Shown: one piece after another, positions 1-8,489 of the stretch | How positions within the stretch are numbered: the stretch's first letter is position 1 | Layout: each line of letters begins with the position of its first letter | Source of the DNA: an uncultured Bacilli bacterium | GTDB lineage: Bacteria > Bacillota_I > Bacilli_A > RF39 > UBA660 | Length of the DNA stretch: 64,000 bases | Direction: 5' to 3' | Assembly (NCBI GenBank): GCA_934096015.1 | Contig: CAKOLD010000003.1 | Span: forward strand, 6,682-70,681 | The notes under the pieces: generated by a model | Databases searched by the model: none | What the model was told of the DNA's origin: nothing | The model's input: the letters and a program-made list of their open reading frames with translations, nothing else | Translations under genes and position numbers: made by a program

Positions 1-1228
1 TAATATGATTAATCATATTAAAGAAAATAATAGTACCCTACATTTAATGGGACTTTTAAGTGACGGTGGAGTTCATTCACACATTTCTTATATGAAAAAA
101 TTAATACCACTTTTAAAAAAAGCAGAAATTAATAAAATAGTATTTCATGCCATTACCGATGGTAGAGATACTCCACCATGTGAATCAATAAAATTTATAA
201 AAGAAATGGACGATTTATTAAAACAAGAACAAATTGGTTATGTCGGTACCGTATGTGGTAGATTTTACGCAATGGATAGAGACAATAAGTGGGAAAGAAC
301 CAGAGTATATACTGACTTAGTTTTAAATACTAAAGGTTTAAAAATCCTAAATTATGAGACTGCCATAAAAAATTGTTTCAACAAAGGATTAACTGATGAA
401 TTTTTACCACCATTAATTTTAAATGCTAATTCTGAAATTAAAGATCACGATGGAATATTATGGTTAAACTTTAGAATTGATAGAGCCAGACAGATACTTA
501 CAATATTAACTGACCCATCATTTAAGGAATTTCCTATTAGAACTTTAAATAATATAAAAGTTACTAGTTTATTTGAAGTTCCAGAAATCAATTGTGAACA
601 GTTATTTGAAAAAGACGATGCTGATGTTTATAGTATTGGTAAATACTTTAGTGATTTAAATTTAACTCAAGCAAGAATAGCTGAAACCGAAAAATTTAAT
701 CATGTTACTTATTTCTTTAATGCTGGAAAATCAAAAAAATATAAGAATTGTGATAATTATTTAATACCATCACCTAAAGTACTTACTTATGATGAAACCC
801 CAAGAATGAGTTTAGATGAGGTGGTTAAACAAACAAAAAAATGCTTAGCAAAAGATTATGATTTCATTTTAGTTAATTTTGCTAACCCAGATATGGTTGG
901 ACACACAGGTAATTATAAAGCATGCATTGAAGCATTACATGCAGTTGATGAAGGATTAAAAGAAGTAGTGGAATGTGCGGAAGATAACTTTTATAAAATT
1001 TTTATAACTTCTGACCATGGTAACATAGATACTATGTTAGATGAAAATAACAATCCAGTAAGAACTCATAGTATGAGTCCAGTACCATTTATAATAACTG
1101 ATGAAAAAGTTAAACTTAAAGAAACTGGAGGAATAATTAATATAGCACCAACATTGCTTAAATATGTTGATATTGCAATACCAAAAGAAATGAAAGAGAC
1201 TAAAACACTTTTTATTGAAGAGGAGTAA
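1..1228 (+). CDS. gpmI: 2,3-bisphosphoglycerate-independent phosphoglycerate mutase (5' end outside window)
   Basis: This glycolytic enzyme interconverts 3- and 2-phosphoglycerate in the cytosol using two metal ions. The frame is open from the left edge, so the gene begins upstream. About 408 of the usual ~510 residues are present, and the missing N-terminus should carry the first metal ligand and the catalytic serine. Visible family motifs, in order: LLSDGGVHSH near the start, DGRDTPP, GRFYAMDRD, NFRIDRARQ, NFANPDMVGHTG and the C-terminal metal site SDHGN followed by RTHSMSPVPF. An ATG at position 5 is only an internal Met. The gene ends 2 bases before the sugar phosphomutase, so the two are probably cotranscribed. 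The call is secure. Confidence 0.97.
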   Translation, partial: NMINHIKENNSTLHLMGLLSDGGVHSHISYMKKLIPLLKKAEINKIVFHAITDGRDTPPCESIKFIKEMDDLLKQEQIGYVGTVCGRFYAMDRDNKWERTRVYTDLVLNTKGLKILNYETAIKNCFNKGLTDEFLPPLILNANSEIKDHDGILWLNFRIDRARQILTILTDPSFKEFPIRTLNNIKVTSLFEVPEINCEQLFEKDDADVYSIGKYFSDLNLTQARIAETEKFNHVTYFFNAGKSKKYKNCDNYLIPSPKVLTYDETPRMSLDEVVKQTKKCLAKDYDFILVNFANPDMVGHTGNYKACIEALHAVDEGLKEVVECAEDNFYKIFITSDHGNIDTMLDENNNPVRTHSMSPVPFIITDEKVKLKETGGIINIAPTLLKYVDIAIPKEMKETKTLFIEEE

Positions 1229-1230
1229 AA

Positions 1231-2589
1231 ATGGATACAAGAATATTAAGGGAAAATGATATCAGAGGAAAATATCCTACAAGCATAGACGAAGTAACGT
1301 GCCTAAAAATAGGAAAAGCCTTTGGTACTTATATAAGAAAAAATAAATGTAATGAATGTGTAGTTGGACACGATAATAGACTAAGTGGAAAAAGTTTAAC
1401 TAACGCATTAATTGAAGGACTAAAAAGCACAGGAGTAAACATTATATATTTAAATACCGTAACCACACCAATGCTAAATTACGCGTGCATTTACTTAAAC
1501 AAAGTATTTGGAGTAGAAGTAACTGCGAGTCACAACCCTAAAGATGAAAATGGCATAAAGATGTTTCAAAACTTTCTACACATAACAGGTGAAAATCTTA
1601 AAGAAATTTATAATCTTATATTAACAGAAAATTTTATAGAGGAAAAACAAAAGGGAATAGTAGAATTATTTACAATAAATGAATTATATAAAAATATGTT
1701 AGTAGATTATACAGTACTTGAAAATAAAAACTTAAAAGTAGTAATTGATCCAGGAAATGGAACATCTAGCTTAATAGCTAAATCCGTATTTGATTCTCTA
1801 GGAATAAAAACCCTTTATATAAATGATATAAGTGACGGTAATTTTCCAAACCATCATCCAGATCCTAACGTAGCAAAAAATCTAAGTCAATTACAAGAAA
1901 TGGTTCTTAGAAATAACGCAGATGTTGGATTAGCATTTGATGGAGACTGTGATCGTTTTGGAGTAGTAGACAACGAGGGAAATATAATAGAGACAGATAA
2001 AATGATTGCCTTATTTGCAGAAAATATTATGAAAACTTCTACCAATACAAAATTTTTAGTAGATGTAAAATGCAGTAGATTAACAAGTGATATTATAAAA
2101 AAATATGGGGGCACACCAATAATAGTAAAAAATGGCAGTGCTTACATAGAAACTGAATTAAATAAAAGAAATATAGTATTTGGTGGAGAATACTCTGGAC
2201 ACGTATTCTTTAGAGATAGATTCTTTGGCTTTGATGACGGAATTTACGCAGGATTAAGATTATTAGAAATTTTATCAAAAAAAGAAAAAAGTTGTAGTGA
2301 ATTATTTGCAAGTTATCCTAAATATTACAATACAGAAGAAATAAGAGTAGCAACAAAAGATGAAATAAAATTTGAAATAATAGAAAAAATAAAAAAATAT
2401 GCCATTGAAAAAAAATATGAATTTAATGATATAGATGGTATAAAAATAGAATTTCCTGACTCTTGGGCACTAATTAGATGTAGCAATACAGGACCAAATC
2501 TTACAATGCGCTTTGAAGCTACCAATAAAGAAGAACTTTCAAAAATACAAAAAGAGTTTACAGATTTAGTAAATAAACTAAACATGTAA
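1231..2589 (+). CDS. Phosphomannomutase/phosphoglucomutase family protein
   Basis: This is a 452-residue alpha-D-phosphohexomutase that moves phosphate between C6 and C1 of glucose or mannose, feeding nucleotide-sugar synthesis. All four domain signatures are visible: the phosphoserine loop TASHNPKDENG near residue 95, the metal loop DGDCDRFG near 230, the sugar-binding loop GGEYSGH near 315 and the phosphate-binding RCSNTGPNLTMRFE near the C-terminus. The ATG is preceded by GAAGAGGAG at good spacing and sits 2 bases after gpmI. The AlgC/ManB-type layout suggests mannose and glucose specificity, but substrate cannot be fixed from sequence alone. Confidence 0.93.
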   Translation: MDTRILRENDIRGKYPTSIDEVTCLKIGKAFGTYIRKNKCNECVVGHDNRLSGKSLTNALIEGLKSTGVNIIYLNTVTTPMLNYACIYLNKVFGVEVTASHNPKDENGIKMFQNFLHITGENLKEIYNLILTENFIEEKQKGIVELFTINELYKNMLVDYTVLENKNLKVVIDPGNGTSSLIAKSVFDSLGIKTLYINDISDGNFPNHHPDPNVAKNLSQLQEMVLRNNADVGLAFDGDCDRFGVVDNEGNIIETDKMIALFAENIMKTSTNTKFLVDVKCSRLTSDIIKKYGGTPIIVKNGSAYIETELNKRNIVFGGEYSGHVFFRDRFFGFDDGIYAGLRLLEILSKKEKSCSELFASYPKYYNTEEIRVATKDEIKFEIIEKIKKYAIEKKYEFNDIDGIKIEFPDSWALIRCSNTGPNLTMRFEATNKEELSKIQKEFTDLVNKLNM

Positions 2590-2591
2590 AC

Positions 2592-3311
2592 TCATTTTTT
2601 TATTATACTTTCTAAAGCTAATTTAATCATATCATTTAGCATTCTTTCTTTTTCTTCACTAGAAAGAATAACTTTTTCATAAGCACTATCAACAACAGTA
2701 CATAAACAGGCACTTTTTTTCTTTAAATAATTAGACAAATAGAAAAGTCCAAAAGATTCCATTTCTAATCCATAAGGTTTGTAATTATTTAAAAGATGAT
2801 TATATATATGTGTAATATCTTGATACAATGAAAAAACATCACTAGTAATCATATTACCAACTGTTAAATCTATATTTAAGTCTTTTGCAGTATCAATTAT
2901 AGTCTTATTTAAATCATTATCAGGATAAGCAATATGAACATGTTCTTGATTCCAAGTATAAGAAAAATTGGAATTAGAATAACTAGATTTGCTTAATAAT
3001 ATATCTCTAACATGACATTCCTTATTTATTGAACCACAAGTACCAATACGGATAATTTTTTCAACATTATAAAAATTATATAATTCATAAATATAAATTG
3101 CAGAACTAGGAATTCCCATACCACTTGATACAATTGAAATTCTCTTTCCCTTATAAGTACCTGTATAACTATACATATTCCTAACATTATTTACTAGTGT
3201 ATAATTATCTAAAAAATGTTCTGCAATATATTTTGCTCGTAAGGGATCTCCAGGCATTAAAACCAAAGGAGCAATGTTTTCCTTCTTTGTAATTATATGA
3301 ACTGGTTCCAT
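2592..3311 (-). CDS. deoD: Purine nucleoside phosphorylase, DeoD type
   Basis: The 239-residue product should split purine (deoxy)ribonucleosides with phosphate into base and (deoxy)ribose-1-phosphate, for nucleoside salvage. It has the family N-terminus with MPGDPLRAKYIAEHFL, the phosphate site around SSGMGIPSSAIY, RIGTCGSI, and the ribose/base site GLEMESFGLFYL. A late catalytic Asp is seen in TVVDSA. The length is normal. The start has AGGTGAG upstream on the minus strand. It converges on the phosphomutase gene with only 2 bases between the stop codons and is divergent from ymfF. Confidence 0.95.
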   Translation of the reverse strand: MEPVHIITKKENIAPLVLMPGDPLRAKYIAEHFLDNYTLVNNVRNMYSYTGTYKGKRISIVSSGMGIPSSAIYIYELYNFYNVEKIIRIGTCGSINKECHVRDILLSKSSYSNSNFSYTWNQEHVHIAYPDNDLNKTIIDTAKDLNIDLTVGNMITSDVFSLYQDITHIYNHLLNNYKPYGLEMESFGLFYLSNYLKKKSACLCTVVDSAYEKVILSSEEKERMLNDMIKLALESIIKK

Positions 3312-3327
3312 AAACTCACCTATTTAA

Positions 3328-3357
3328 ATTATATAATGTTTTATGTTATAATAACAA
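3328..3357 (-). promoter_or_regulatory. Probable SigA-type promoter for deoD
   Basis: On the minus strand TTGTTA (3357-3352) and TATAAT (3333-3328) are separated by 18 bases, about 20 bases upstream of the deoD start. This is a motif match in A+T-rich DNA, so it is only moderately reliable. Confidence 0.4.
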
Positions 3358-3402
3358 TTATAAAATTATTAATTTTACACATAATAGATTTGAGGTGTCA
3401 AT

Positions 3403-4662
3403 ATGATATACAAAGACTACAAAATAGGTCCAACTACTTTACATACAATAAAATGTGATAAATTTAAACTTTGTCATATGGAAATTATCTTTAGAAATGA
3501 AGTTGTAAAAGAAGAACTTATTAAAAGAAGTATGCTATTTGAAATGCTTACTGAAAATAATAAAAATTACCCAGAAAGAAGAAAATTAATTTTAAAATTA
3601 GAAGATTTATATAACAGTTATATATACTCAGTAACAAGTAAAATAGGTAAACAAATAATGACAAGTTTCTGTATGGACTTTATAGATCCTAAATATACAG
3701 ATGATAATTATTTAAAAGAAGTATTAAACTTACCATTTGATTTAATTAATAATCCTAACATAATAAACGATGAATTTGATGGTAAAACATTTGAATTAGT
3801 AAAAAAACGTTTAGAATTAGACATAAAGTCCATAAATGAAGATCCCAAAAAGTTAAGTATTTTAGAATGTTTAAAGAATATGGATCCTAATAGTGAATCA
3901 TCATTTTCCATAAATGGAACATTAGAACAATTAGAAAAAATAACCCCAGCAAACTTATATGAGTTCTATGAAAAAACACTTAATCATGATTTAATAGACA
4001 TTTACATAATAGGAAATCTAGACATGGACAAAGTTGCTGAACTTATAAAAGAATATTCATTATTTAATGTAATCAATAATCAAAAACTAGAATTATATGT
4101 AAATAATAAAGAGAGAAAAAAAATTAATACAAAATCAGGATTTAGTAATATTAGTCAAGCAAATCTTGCTATTTCATTAAATCTTACTAATGCTTCTGAT
4201 TTTGAAAGAGATTATGTATCTAGAATATATAATGTTATTCTTGGCGGAGGTTCATTAAATTCAAAATTATATCAACACTTAAGAACCGAAAATTCACTAT
4301 GTTACAATGTTAGCAGTATGTACCAAAAATTTGATAAACTTTTTATAATTCATACTGCAGTAAATAAAGAAAACTATCAAAAAACTTTAAAATTAATAAA
4401 AAAATCTTTAAAAGAAATGAGTATTGGCCATTTTACTGAAGATGATGTAAATAATGCTAAAGAAATGATTTCTTCAAGCTTAAATTCTAGTTTTGATAAC
4501 CCAGGAAGAATTGTAGATAATTATTTATTTCAAAATATTGCAGACCTAGAACCTCTAGAAATTAGGAAAGAAAAATATAAACAAGTTAACAAAAAAGATA
4601 TTATCAATTTAGCAAAAAAAATTAAAATTAATACAATATATTTATTAAGTGATGGTGATTAG
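3403..4662 (+). CDS. ymfF: M16-family peptidase-like protein YmfF (no zinc motif)
   Basis: This 419-residue protein is the first of a tandem M16 (insulinase-like) pair. It lacks the HxxEH zinc site at its N-terminus, as expected for the non-catalytic partner, but has the C-terminal M16 pattern GGGSLNSKLYQHLRTENSLC around residues 280-300. In Bacilli the pair is annotated as associated with 5-aminopentanol modification of elongation factor P; the molecular role is not clear. The start has TTTGAGGTG upstream. The stop is immediately followed by the ymfH ATG, so the two subunits are translationally coupled and probably form a heterodimer. Confidence 0.85.
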   Translation: MIYKDYKIGPTTLHTIKCDKFKLCHMEIIFRNEVVKEELIKRSMLFEMLTENNKNYPERRKLILKLEDLYNSYIYSVTSKIGKQIMTSFCMDFIDPKYTDDNYLKEVLNLPFDLINNPNIINDEFDGKTFELVKKRLELDIKSINEDPKKLSILECLKNMDPNSESSFSINGTLEQLEKITPANLYEFYEKTLNHDLIDIYIIGNLDMDKVAELIKEYSLFNVINNQKLELYVNNKERKKINTKSGFSNISQANLAISLNLTNASDFERDYVSRIYNVILGGGSLNSKLYQHLRTENSLCYNVSSMYQKFDKLFIIHTAVNKENYQKTLKLIKKSLKEMSIGHFTEDDVNNAKEMISSSLNSSFDNPGRIVDNYLFQNIADLEPLEIRKEKYKQVNKKDIINLAKKIKINTIYLLSDGD

Positions 4663-5961
4663 ATGGAAAAAATAATTATAAAAGGTGTAGATGAAACTAT
4701 TTTTTATGAAGAATTAAAAAATGGTTTAAAAGTCTACTTATTACCTAATAACAATGTAAAAAACTTTTATATAACATTTAATACACATTTTGGATCAATG
4801 TATACAGAATTTAAAAAAGAAAAAGATAAAAGTTATACAAAAGTACCTGATGGAGTAGCTCATTATTTAGAACATTTAATGTTTAATATGCCCGATGGGT
4901 CTGCTTTTGATTATTTTTCTAAATTAGGTTCAAGTGTTAATGCTTTTACAACCTACGATTTAACTTGTTATGAAGTATATGCTTCAAAATATTTTAAAGA
5001 AAACTTAAATTATTTATTAGACTATGTTCAAACTCCTTATTTTACAAAAGAAATGGTAAATAAAGAAAGAGGTATTATAACAGAAGAAATTAAAATGTAT
5101 GATAATAACCCCAATACCGAATTAATCTATAAAATGAATGAAATGATATTTCAAAAAGATAAAAGAAAAGATTTAATAAGTGGTACAGTAGAAGATATAA
5201 AAAAAATAACTTATGAAGATATATTAAGTTGTTATGAAACATTCTATCATCCAAGTAATATGTTTATAGTTATAACAGGTTGTTTTAATCCTGAAGAAGC
5301 TTTAGCAATTATTCATGAAAATCAAAACGGTAAAGAATTTTCTGAAAACCCGAATCCAGTCATAAAAAAAATAAGTGAACCAAAAACAGTAAAAGAAGAA
5401 TATTTTGTTAAAGAAATGAATGTAGAAACTAACAAAGTAAACATTGGAATAAAAATTCCTTTAAAAAGTTTAAATAATTTAAAAATACCATACATAAGAT
5501 TAAGAACTTATCTTGCTTTAATAACAAAATCAAAATTTGGTAGTTCTAGTTTATTACATGAAAGACTTACAAACGGTGGAATTATTTTAAATGGAATGGG
5601 AATTAGAAGAACATACACCAATGACTATATTATTATTAATATAATTACTGAAACTGACTATCCAGATAGATTTATCAGTATTATAAAAGATGAATTAAAT
5701 CATATAAGAATTACAAAAGAAGAACTTGAAAGAAAAGTAAAGACTTTTATAAGTGGATATATATTACACTATGATGATATAGAAAGTGTTAACTTAGATA
5801 TTCAATCAGATATAATAGAATTAAATGAACCAATAGATAATATGATTAATATTTATAAAGAACTAAATATATTAGAATTAAATAAATTAATAAATGCCTT
5901 AAAATTTACTAATATTTCCACTTTAATAATAAAACCATTTCAAGATAAAAAAATTGATTAA
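4663..5961 (+). CDS. ymfH: M16-family zinc metallopeptidase YmfH
   Basis: This 432-residue protein is the catalytic-type partner of YmfF. The inverted zinc motif is plain in GVAHYLEHLMFN (HxxEH, about residues 66-72), and the distal Glu ligand is likely in the later KERGIITEEI segment. The C-terminal half has the second M16 domain. The start directly abuts the ymfF stop codon, with GGTGAT as ribosome site inside ymfF. Role as for YmfF: an EF-P modification-associated protease of unknown substrate. The gene ends in an intrinsic terminator. Confidence 0.88.
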   Translation: MEKIIIKGVDETIFYEELKNGLKVYLLPNNNVKNFYITFNTHFGSMYTEFKKEKDKSYTKVPDGVAHYLEHLMFNMPDGSAFDYFSKLGSSVNAFTTYDLTCYEVYASKYFKENLNYLLDYVQTPYFTKEMVNKERGIITEEIKMYDNNPNTELIYKMNEMIFQKDKRKDLISGTVEDIKKITYEDILSCYETFYHPSNMFIVITGCFNPEEALAIIHENQNGKEFSENPNPVIKKISEPKTVKEEYFVKEMNVETNKVNIGIKIPLKSLNNLKIPYIRLRTYLALITKSKFGSSSLLHERLTNGGIILNGMGIRRTYTNDYIIINIITETDYPDRFISIIKDELNHIRITKEELERKVKTFISGYILHYDDIESVNLDIQSDIIELNEPIDNMINIYKELNILELNKLINALKFTNISTLIIKPFQDKKID

Positions 5962-5978
5962 AACATAATCAATTTTTT
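5948..5978 (+). terminator. Intrinsic terminator after ymfH
   Basis: A 13-bp stem with arms 5948-5960 and 5966-5978 closes a 5-base loop. The 3' arm ends in six T residues. The 5' arm overlaps the last codons of ymfH. Confidence 0.75.
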
Positions 5979-6018
5979 AATACTTTACTAATATAATATA
6001 TTAGTTGACACACTATAT

Positions 6019-6047
6019 TTTACAAAAATAAATAAAAGTGTTATAAT
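6019..6047 (+). promoter_or_regulatory. Probable SigA promoter for the HD-domain gene
   Basis: TTTACA (6019-6024) and TATAAT (6042-6047) are spaced by 17 bases and lie 22 bases before the ATG at 6070. Confidence 0.5.
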
Positions 6048-6069
6048 CCATGTAGTTCGAGGTGAATGC

Positions 6070-6570
6070 ATGCAAAATGAGGAAACTTTAAGCTTTGAAA
6101 GCTTAGTATCTGATATTATTAGCAATGAAAAGTATAATGAATTAAAAAAAGAGTACCACCATGGTATTAATAGATATAGCCACTCAGTTAGAGTAGCAAA
6201 AGTAACTTATAAAATTAGTAAAAAATTAAAAATGGATTATAAATCAGCAACACGTGGTGCAATGCTACATGATTTCTTTAAAAATGAAGAATATGGTAAT
6301 GTAAAAGGACTTACTACAGCAAAAGTGCATCCCCATATTGCTTGTTATAATGCTAAACAAGAATTTTCTATAAATGAAATAGAAGCTGACGTTATAAGTT
6401 CTCATATGTTCCCCTTAAATCCACAAAAACCAAGCTATAAAGAAAGTTGGCTTGTTAATTATGTAGATGAAGCAGTAGGGCTATATGAATTTAGTAAATT
6501 TAAATTTGCTCAACAAATTACATTATGGACTTTATTTATTTTAAATATGATTATATTTGGACAAAAATAA
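6070..6570 (+). CDS. HD-domain phosphohydrolase-like protein
   Basis: This 166-residue protein has the HD-superfamily metal-site pattern: His in RYSHSVRVA near residue 37, the HD pair in MLHDFF near 66, and further His and Asp in SSHMFP and VNYVDEAV. Such proteins hydrolyse phosphomonoesters or nucleotides; the substrate is not evident. A hydrophobic C-terminal stretch (about 147-163) could be a membrane anchor, which is unusual for a small HD protein. It has its own promoter-like sequence and terminator, so it is a single-gene unit. An overlapping ATG at 6066 runs straight into a stop, fixing the start at 6070. Confidence 0.8.
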   Translation: MQNEETLSFESLVSDIISNEKYNELKKEYHHGINRYSHSVRVAKVTYKISKKLKMDYKSATRGAMLHDFFKNEEYGNVKGLTTAKVHPHIACYNAKQEFSINEIEADVISSHMFPLNPQKPSYKESWLVNYVDEAVGLYEFSKFKFAQQITLWTLFILNMIIFGQK

Positions 6571-6584
6571 TTGTCCATTTTTTT
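6558..6584 (+). terminator. Intrinsic terminator after the HD-domain gene
   Basis: The stem TGGACAA (6558-6564) pairs with TTGTCCA (6571-6577) over a 6-base loop and is followed by seven T residues. It overlaps the gene's 3' end. Confidence 0.8.
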
Positions 6585-6607
6585 ATTTAATGATAAAATA
6601 TACTTAT

Positions 6608-6684
6608 GTCTTCGTAGCTCAGTAGGATAGAGCAATCGCCTCCTAAGCGATAGGTCGGCAGTTCGAATCTGCCCGGGGACACCA
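6608..6684 (+). tRNA. tRNA-Arg (anticodon CCT)
   Basis: A full cloverleaf can be drawn. Acceptor arms are 6608-6614 and 6674-6680 (7 bp, two G-U), the D stem is GCTC/GAGC, the anticodon stem ATCGC/GCGAT has the loop CTCCTAA (anticodon CCT, 6642-6644), the T stem is GGCAG/CTGCC with loop TTCGAAT, the discriminator is A, and CCA is encoded. It reads AGG codons. A possible promoter (TTGTCC 6571, TAAAAT 6594, 17-base spacer) precedes it. The 3' side carries the remains of an integrated element, so the gene has served as an attachment site. Confidence 0.96.
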
Positions 6685-6694
6685 GTTGATTATT

Positions 6695-6720
6695 AACCTC
6701 TAGTAAAATAGGGGTTTTTA
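6695..6720 (+). terminator. Intrinsic terminator after tRNA-Arg
   Basis: AACCTCTA (6695-6702) pairs with TAGGGGTT (6709-6716), with one G-U pair and a 6-base loop, and is followed by a short T run. Confidence 0.7.
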
Positions 6721-6748
6721 AGTATTTTAATGCTTTCAAACACACTTT

Positions 6749-6874
6749 TTATAAGTTATTTAATTTATTGGTTATATCTTCCATTTCACTTATATACACA
6801 CGCGTATATAAGTCTAATGTAATACTAACTTTAAAATGACCTAAATATTTTGAAACTAGAGCAATACTTGCTCC
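6749..6874 (-). pseudogene. C-terminal remnant of a tyrosine recombinase (integrase)
   Basis: Read on the minus strand, the last 41 codons of a phage or ICE-type integrase remain, including VSKYLGHFKVSITLDLYTRV and ending EMEDITNKLNNL. The LGH box and the catalytic Tyr (in LDLYTRV) are recognisable. A stop codon directly precedes GAS, and nothing like the rest of the catalytic domain is found upstream on that strand. The integrase has therefore been cut by a deletion near 6875. Its 3' end points at the tRNA gene, as in elements that insert at tRNA 3' ends. It is not functional. Confidence 0.85.
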
Positions 6875-6884
6875 TTAAAAAATT

Positions 6885-7210
6885 TTCAAATTCAGATGAT
6901 GATAGCATTGATTTTGAGGGTATATTTTGAATATTTATTGTTTTAGGTATATTCGGTTATTTTTTCTATCCTTTGTTTTTTGTGATGAAGAATGATGTAA
7001 ATAATAATTTTTTAAAAGATTCTTTAGTTTTTTTAAAAGACAATGAACTTGTCAACAACACCACTGCTTATTTACACAGGAACTAATAATTTAGGAGAAA
7101 CTAAAACAATAACATTTAATGAAGAGAAAGGAATACTTTAAAGATTATTAGAACCCTTAAAAAATAATGTAGAATATAAAACTACAATTAATTATTATAT
7201 AGAAGAATAA
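6885..7210 (+). pseudogene. Decayed accessory-gene fragments
   Basis: This stretch has no intact gene. Plus-strand fragments read as coding, with stops between them: an acidic piece ending SIDFEGIF, a hydrophobic membrane-like piece (FIVLGIFGYFFYPLFF) running into a polar tail, and two pieces reading YTGTNNLGETKTITFNEE and LLEPLKNNVEYKTTINYYIEE. They look like the remains of one or two cargo genes of the integrated element. I do not recognise the family. No copy of the tRNA 3' end that would mark the other attachment site is visible here. Confidence 0.5.
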
Positions 7211-7217
7211 AAAACTA

Positions 7218-7245
7218 TTGATAATTAAATATAATATGTTAAAAT
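7218..7245 (+). promoter_or_regulatory. Probable SigA promoter for the prs leader
   Basis: TTGATA (7218-7223) and TAAAAT (7240-7245) are 16 bases apart, about 20 bases upstream of the leader ORF start. The predicted RNA would begin just before the leader's ribosome site. Confidence 0.45.
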
Positions 7246-7265
7246 TATTTTAGAGGAGTGATATT

Positions 7266-7352
7266 ATGAAATATAATTTATTCGTAAAAAATCACTTCAA
7301 ATCAAAAAACACTAAGGGTAACTTTAGTGTTTTTTATGTGGAGGTTAAATGA
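7266..7352 (+). CDS. Putative 28-aa leader peptide ORF of prs
   Basis: A short ORF (starts MKYNLFVKNHF, ends FYVEVK) has a strong ribosome site (GAGGAG, 7253-7258) and ends with a TGA that overlaps the prs ATG in an ATGA arrangement. A 12-bp intrinsic terminator lies wholly inside codons 13-24. Elongating ribosomes would therefore cover the terminator, and termination would couple to prs initiation. This layout suggests an attenuation leader, but the peptide has no obvious regulatory codon run and could also be a chance ORF. Function is inferred from position only. Confidence 0.45.
   Translation: MKYNLFVKNHFKSKNTKGNFSVFYVEVK
7304..7335 (+). terminator. Intrinsic terminator in the prs leader
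   Basis: Twelve consecutive pairs form between 7304-7315 and 7324-7335, with an 8-base loop. The 3' arm ends in six T residues. It sits between the promoter and prs, inside the 28-codon leader ORF, so it is either an attenuator or a leftover element terminator. Confidence 0.7.
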
Positions 7353-8431
7353 AAGAAAATTTAGGATTAATTGTCTTAGACAATATTAAAGAAATAGGAA
7401 ATGAAGTAAATGATTACCTTAATAAGTTTAGAAAAAATAAAGAGAATTACATTATTCCTATAAAACTAGACAGATTTGCAAATGGAGAAGGAAAAGCAAA
7501 AATATTAGAAACAGTAAGAGATAAAGATATTTACATTTTAACAGATATCGGTAATTATGATATGACTTATGAAATGCATGGATTTTTAAACCACATGTCA
7601 CCAGATGATCATTTCCAAGACATAAAAAGAGTAATTTTAGCAATGTGTGGCCATGCAAAAAAAATTACTTTAGTAATGCCATTACTTTATGAATCACGTC
7701 AACATCGCAAAAAAGGTAGGGAATCTCTAGACTGTGCTTATGGGCTACAAGAACTTTTGAAAATGGGAGTAAAAGAAATTATAACATTTGATGTCCATGA
7801 TCCTAATGTTTGTAACTCAACACCATTACTAGCTTTTGAAAATTTTTATCCAACAAATATAGTTTTGGAAGATTTCATAATTAATAATAAACACAATCTT
7901 GATAATTTATTAATTGTAAGCCCAGATTTTGGAGCAATGGAAAGAGCCAGATACTTTGCAGAAATGTTAAAATGTGATGTAGGTGTTTTTTACAAAAGAA
8001 GAGATTTGTCAAAAGTTGTTAATGGTAAAAATCCTATAATTGAACATGCATACATGGGAGCAGATGTTAAAGGAAAAGATATAATTGTTGTAGACGATAT
8101 GATTGCCTCAGGTGGATCAATGTTAGAAGTAGCAAAAGAGTTAAAAGAAAAAGGAGCACATCACGTATATTTAAGTGCTACATTCGCTCTATTTACAGAA
8201 GGAATAGAAAAGTTTGAAAAAGCCTTTAACGATGGTTTATATGATAAACTATATACAACTAATTTAACTTATGTTAAAAATGAAATTAAAAATAAAGAAT
8301 GGTATCATGAAGTTAACTGTTCAAAGAAAATTGCAGAAATAATAAATACTTTAAATAACGAAGAATCTATTTCTCATTTAATGAATGGTAAAGAAGAATT
8401 CTTTAAAAAAATTGAAAAAATAACTAAATAA
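7349..8431 (+). CDS. prs: Ribose-phosphate pyrophosphokinase (PRPP synthase), long form
   Basis: The 360-residue product makes PRPP from ribose-5-phosphate and ATP for purine, pyrimidine, His and Trp synthesis. Visible parts are the ATP-site region LLYESRQHRKKGRESLDC (about 113-130), TFDVHDPN, the pyrophosphate region SPDFGAMERARYFAE and the PRPP loop IVVDDMIASGGSML (about 248-261). It is about 45 residues longer than the common ~315-residue enzyme, with extra sequence before the C-terminus. It belongs to the long variant seen in some Firmicutes, so the allosteric behaviour may differ. The ribosome site is TGGAGG. The upstream leader may control expression. Confidence 0.92.
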   Translation: MKENLGLIVLDNIKEIGNEVNDYLNKFRKNKENYIIPIKLDRFANGEGKAKILETVRDKDIYILTDIGNYDMTYEMHGFLNHMSPDDHFQDIKRVILAMCGHAKKITLVMPLLYESRQHRKKGRESLDCAYGLQELLKMGVKEIITFDVHDPNVCNSTPLLAFENFYPTNIVLEDFIINNKHNLDNLLIVSPDFGAMERARYFAEMLKCDVGVFYKRRDLSKVVNGKNPIIEHAYMGADVKGKDIIVVDDMIASGGSMLEVAKELKEKGAHHVYLSATFALFTEGIEKFEKAFNDGLYDKLYTTNLTYVKNEIKNKEWYHEVNCSKKIAEIINTLNNEESISHLMNGKEEFFKKIEKITK

Positions 8432-8446
8432 TAAAAATTGAATAAA

Positions 8447-8486
8447 AAAACTCCTAATCTCCAATTATATAAGGGAAAGGAGTTTT
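8447..8486 (+). promoter_or_regulatory. Hairpin occluding the sigG ribosome-binding site
   Basis: AAAACTCCT (8447-8455) is perfectly complementary to AGGAGTTTT (8478-8486). The 3' arm contains the sigG Shine-Dalgarno AAAGGAG, 4 bases before the ATG at 8490. The T run is short, so it is a weak terminator at best and looks more like translational occlusion of transcripts reading through from prs. Confidence 0.6.
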
Positions 8487-8489
8487 ATT

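Noticed and set aside
6005..6010. TTGACA upstream of the HD-domain gene
   Set aside because: It is 31 bases from the TATAAT; the TTTACA at 6019 has correct 17-base spacing.
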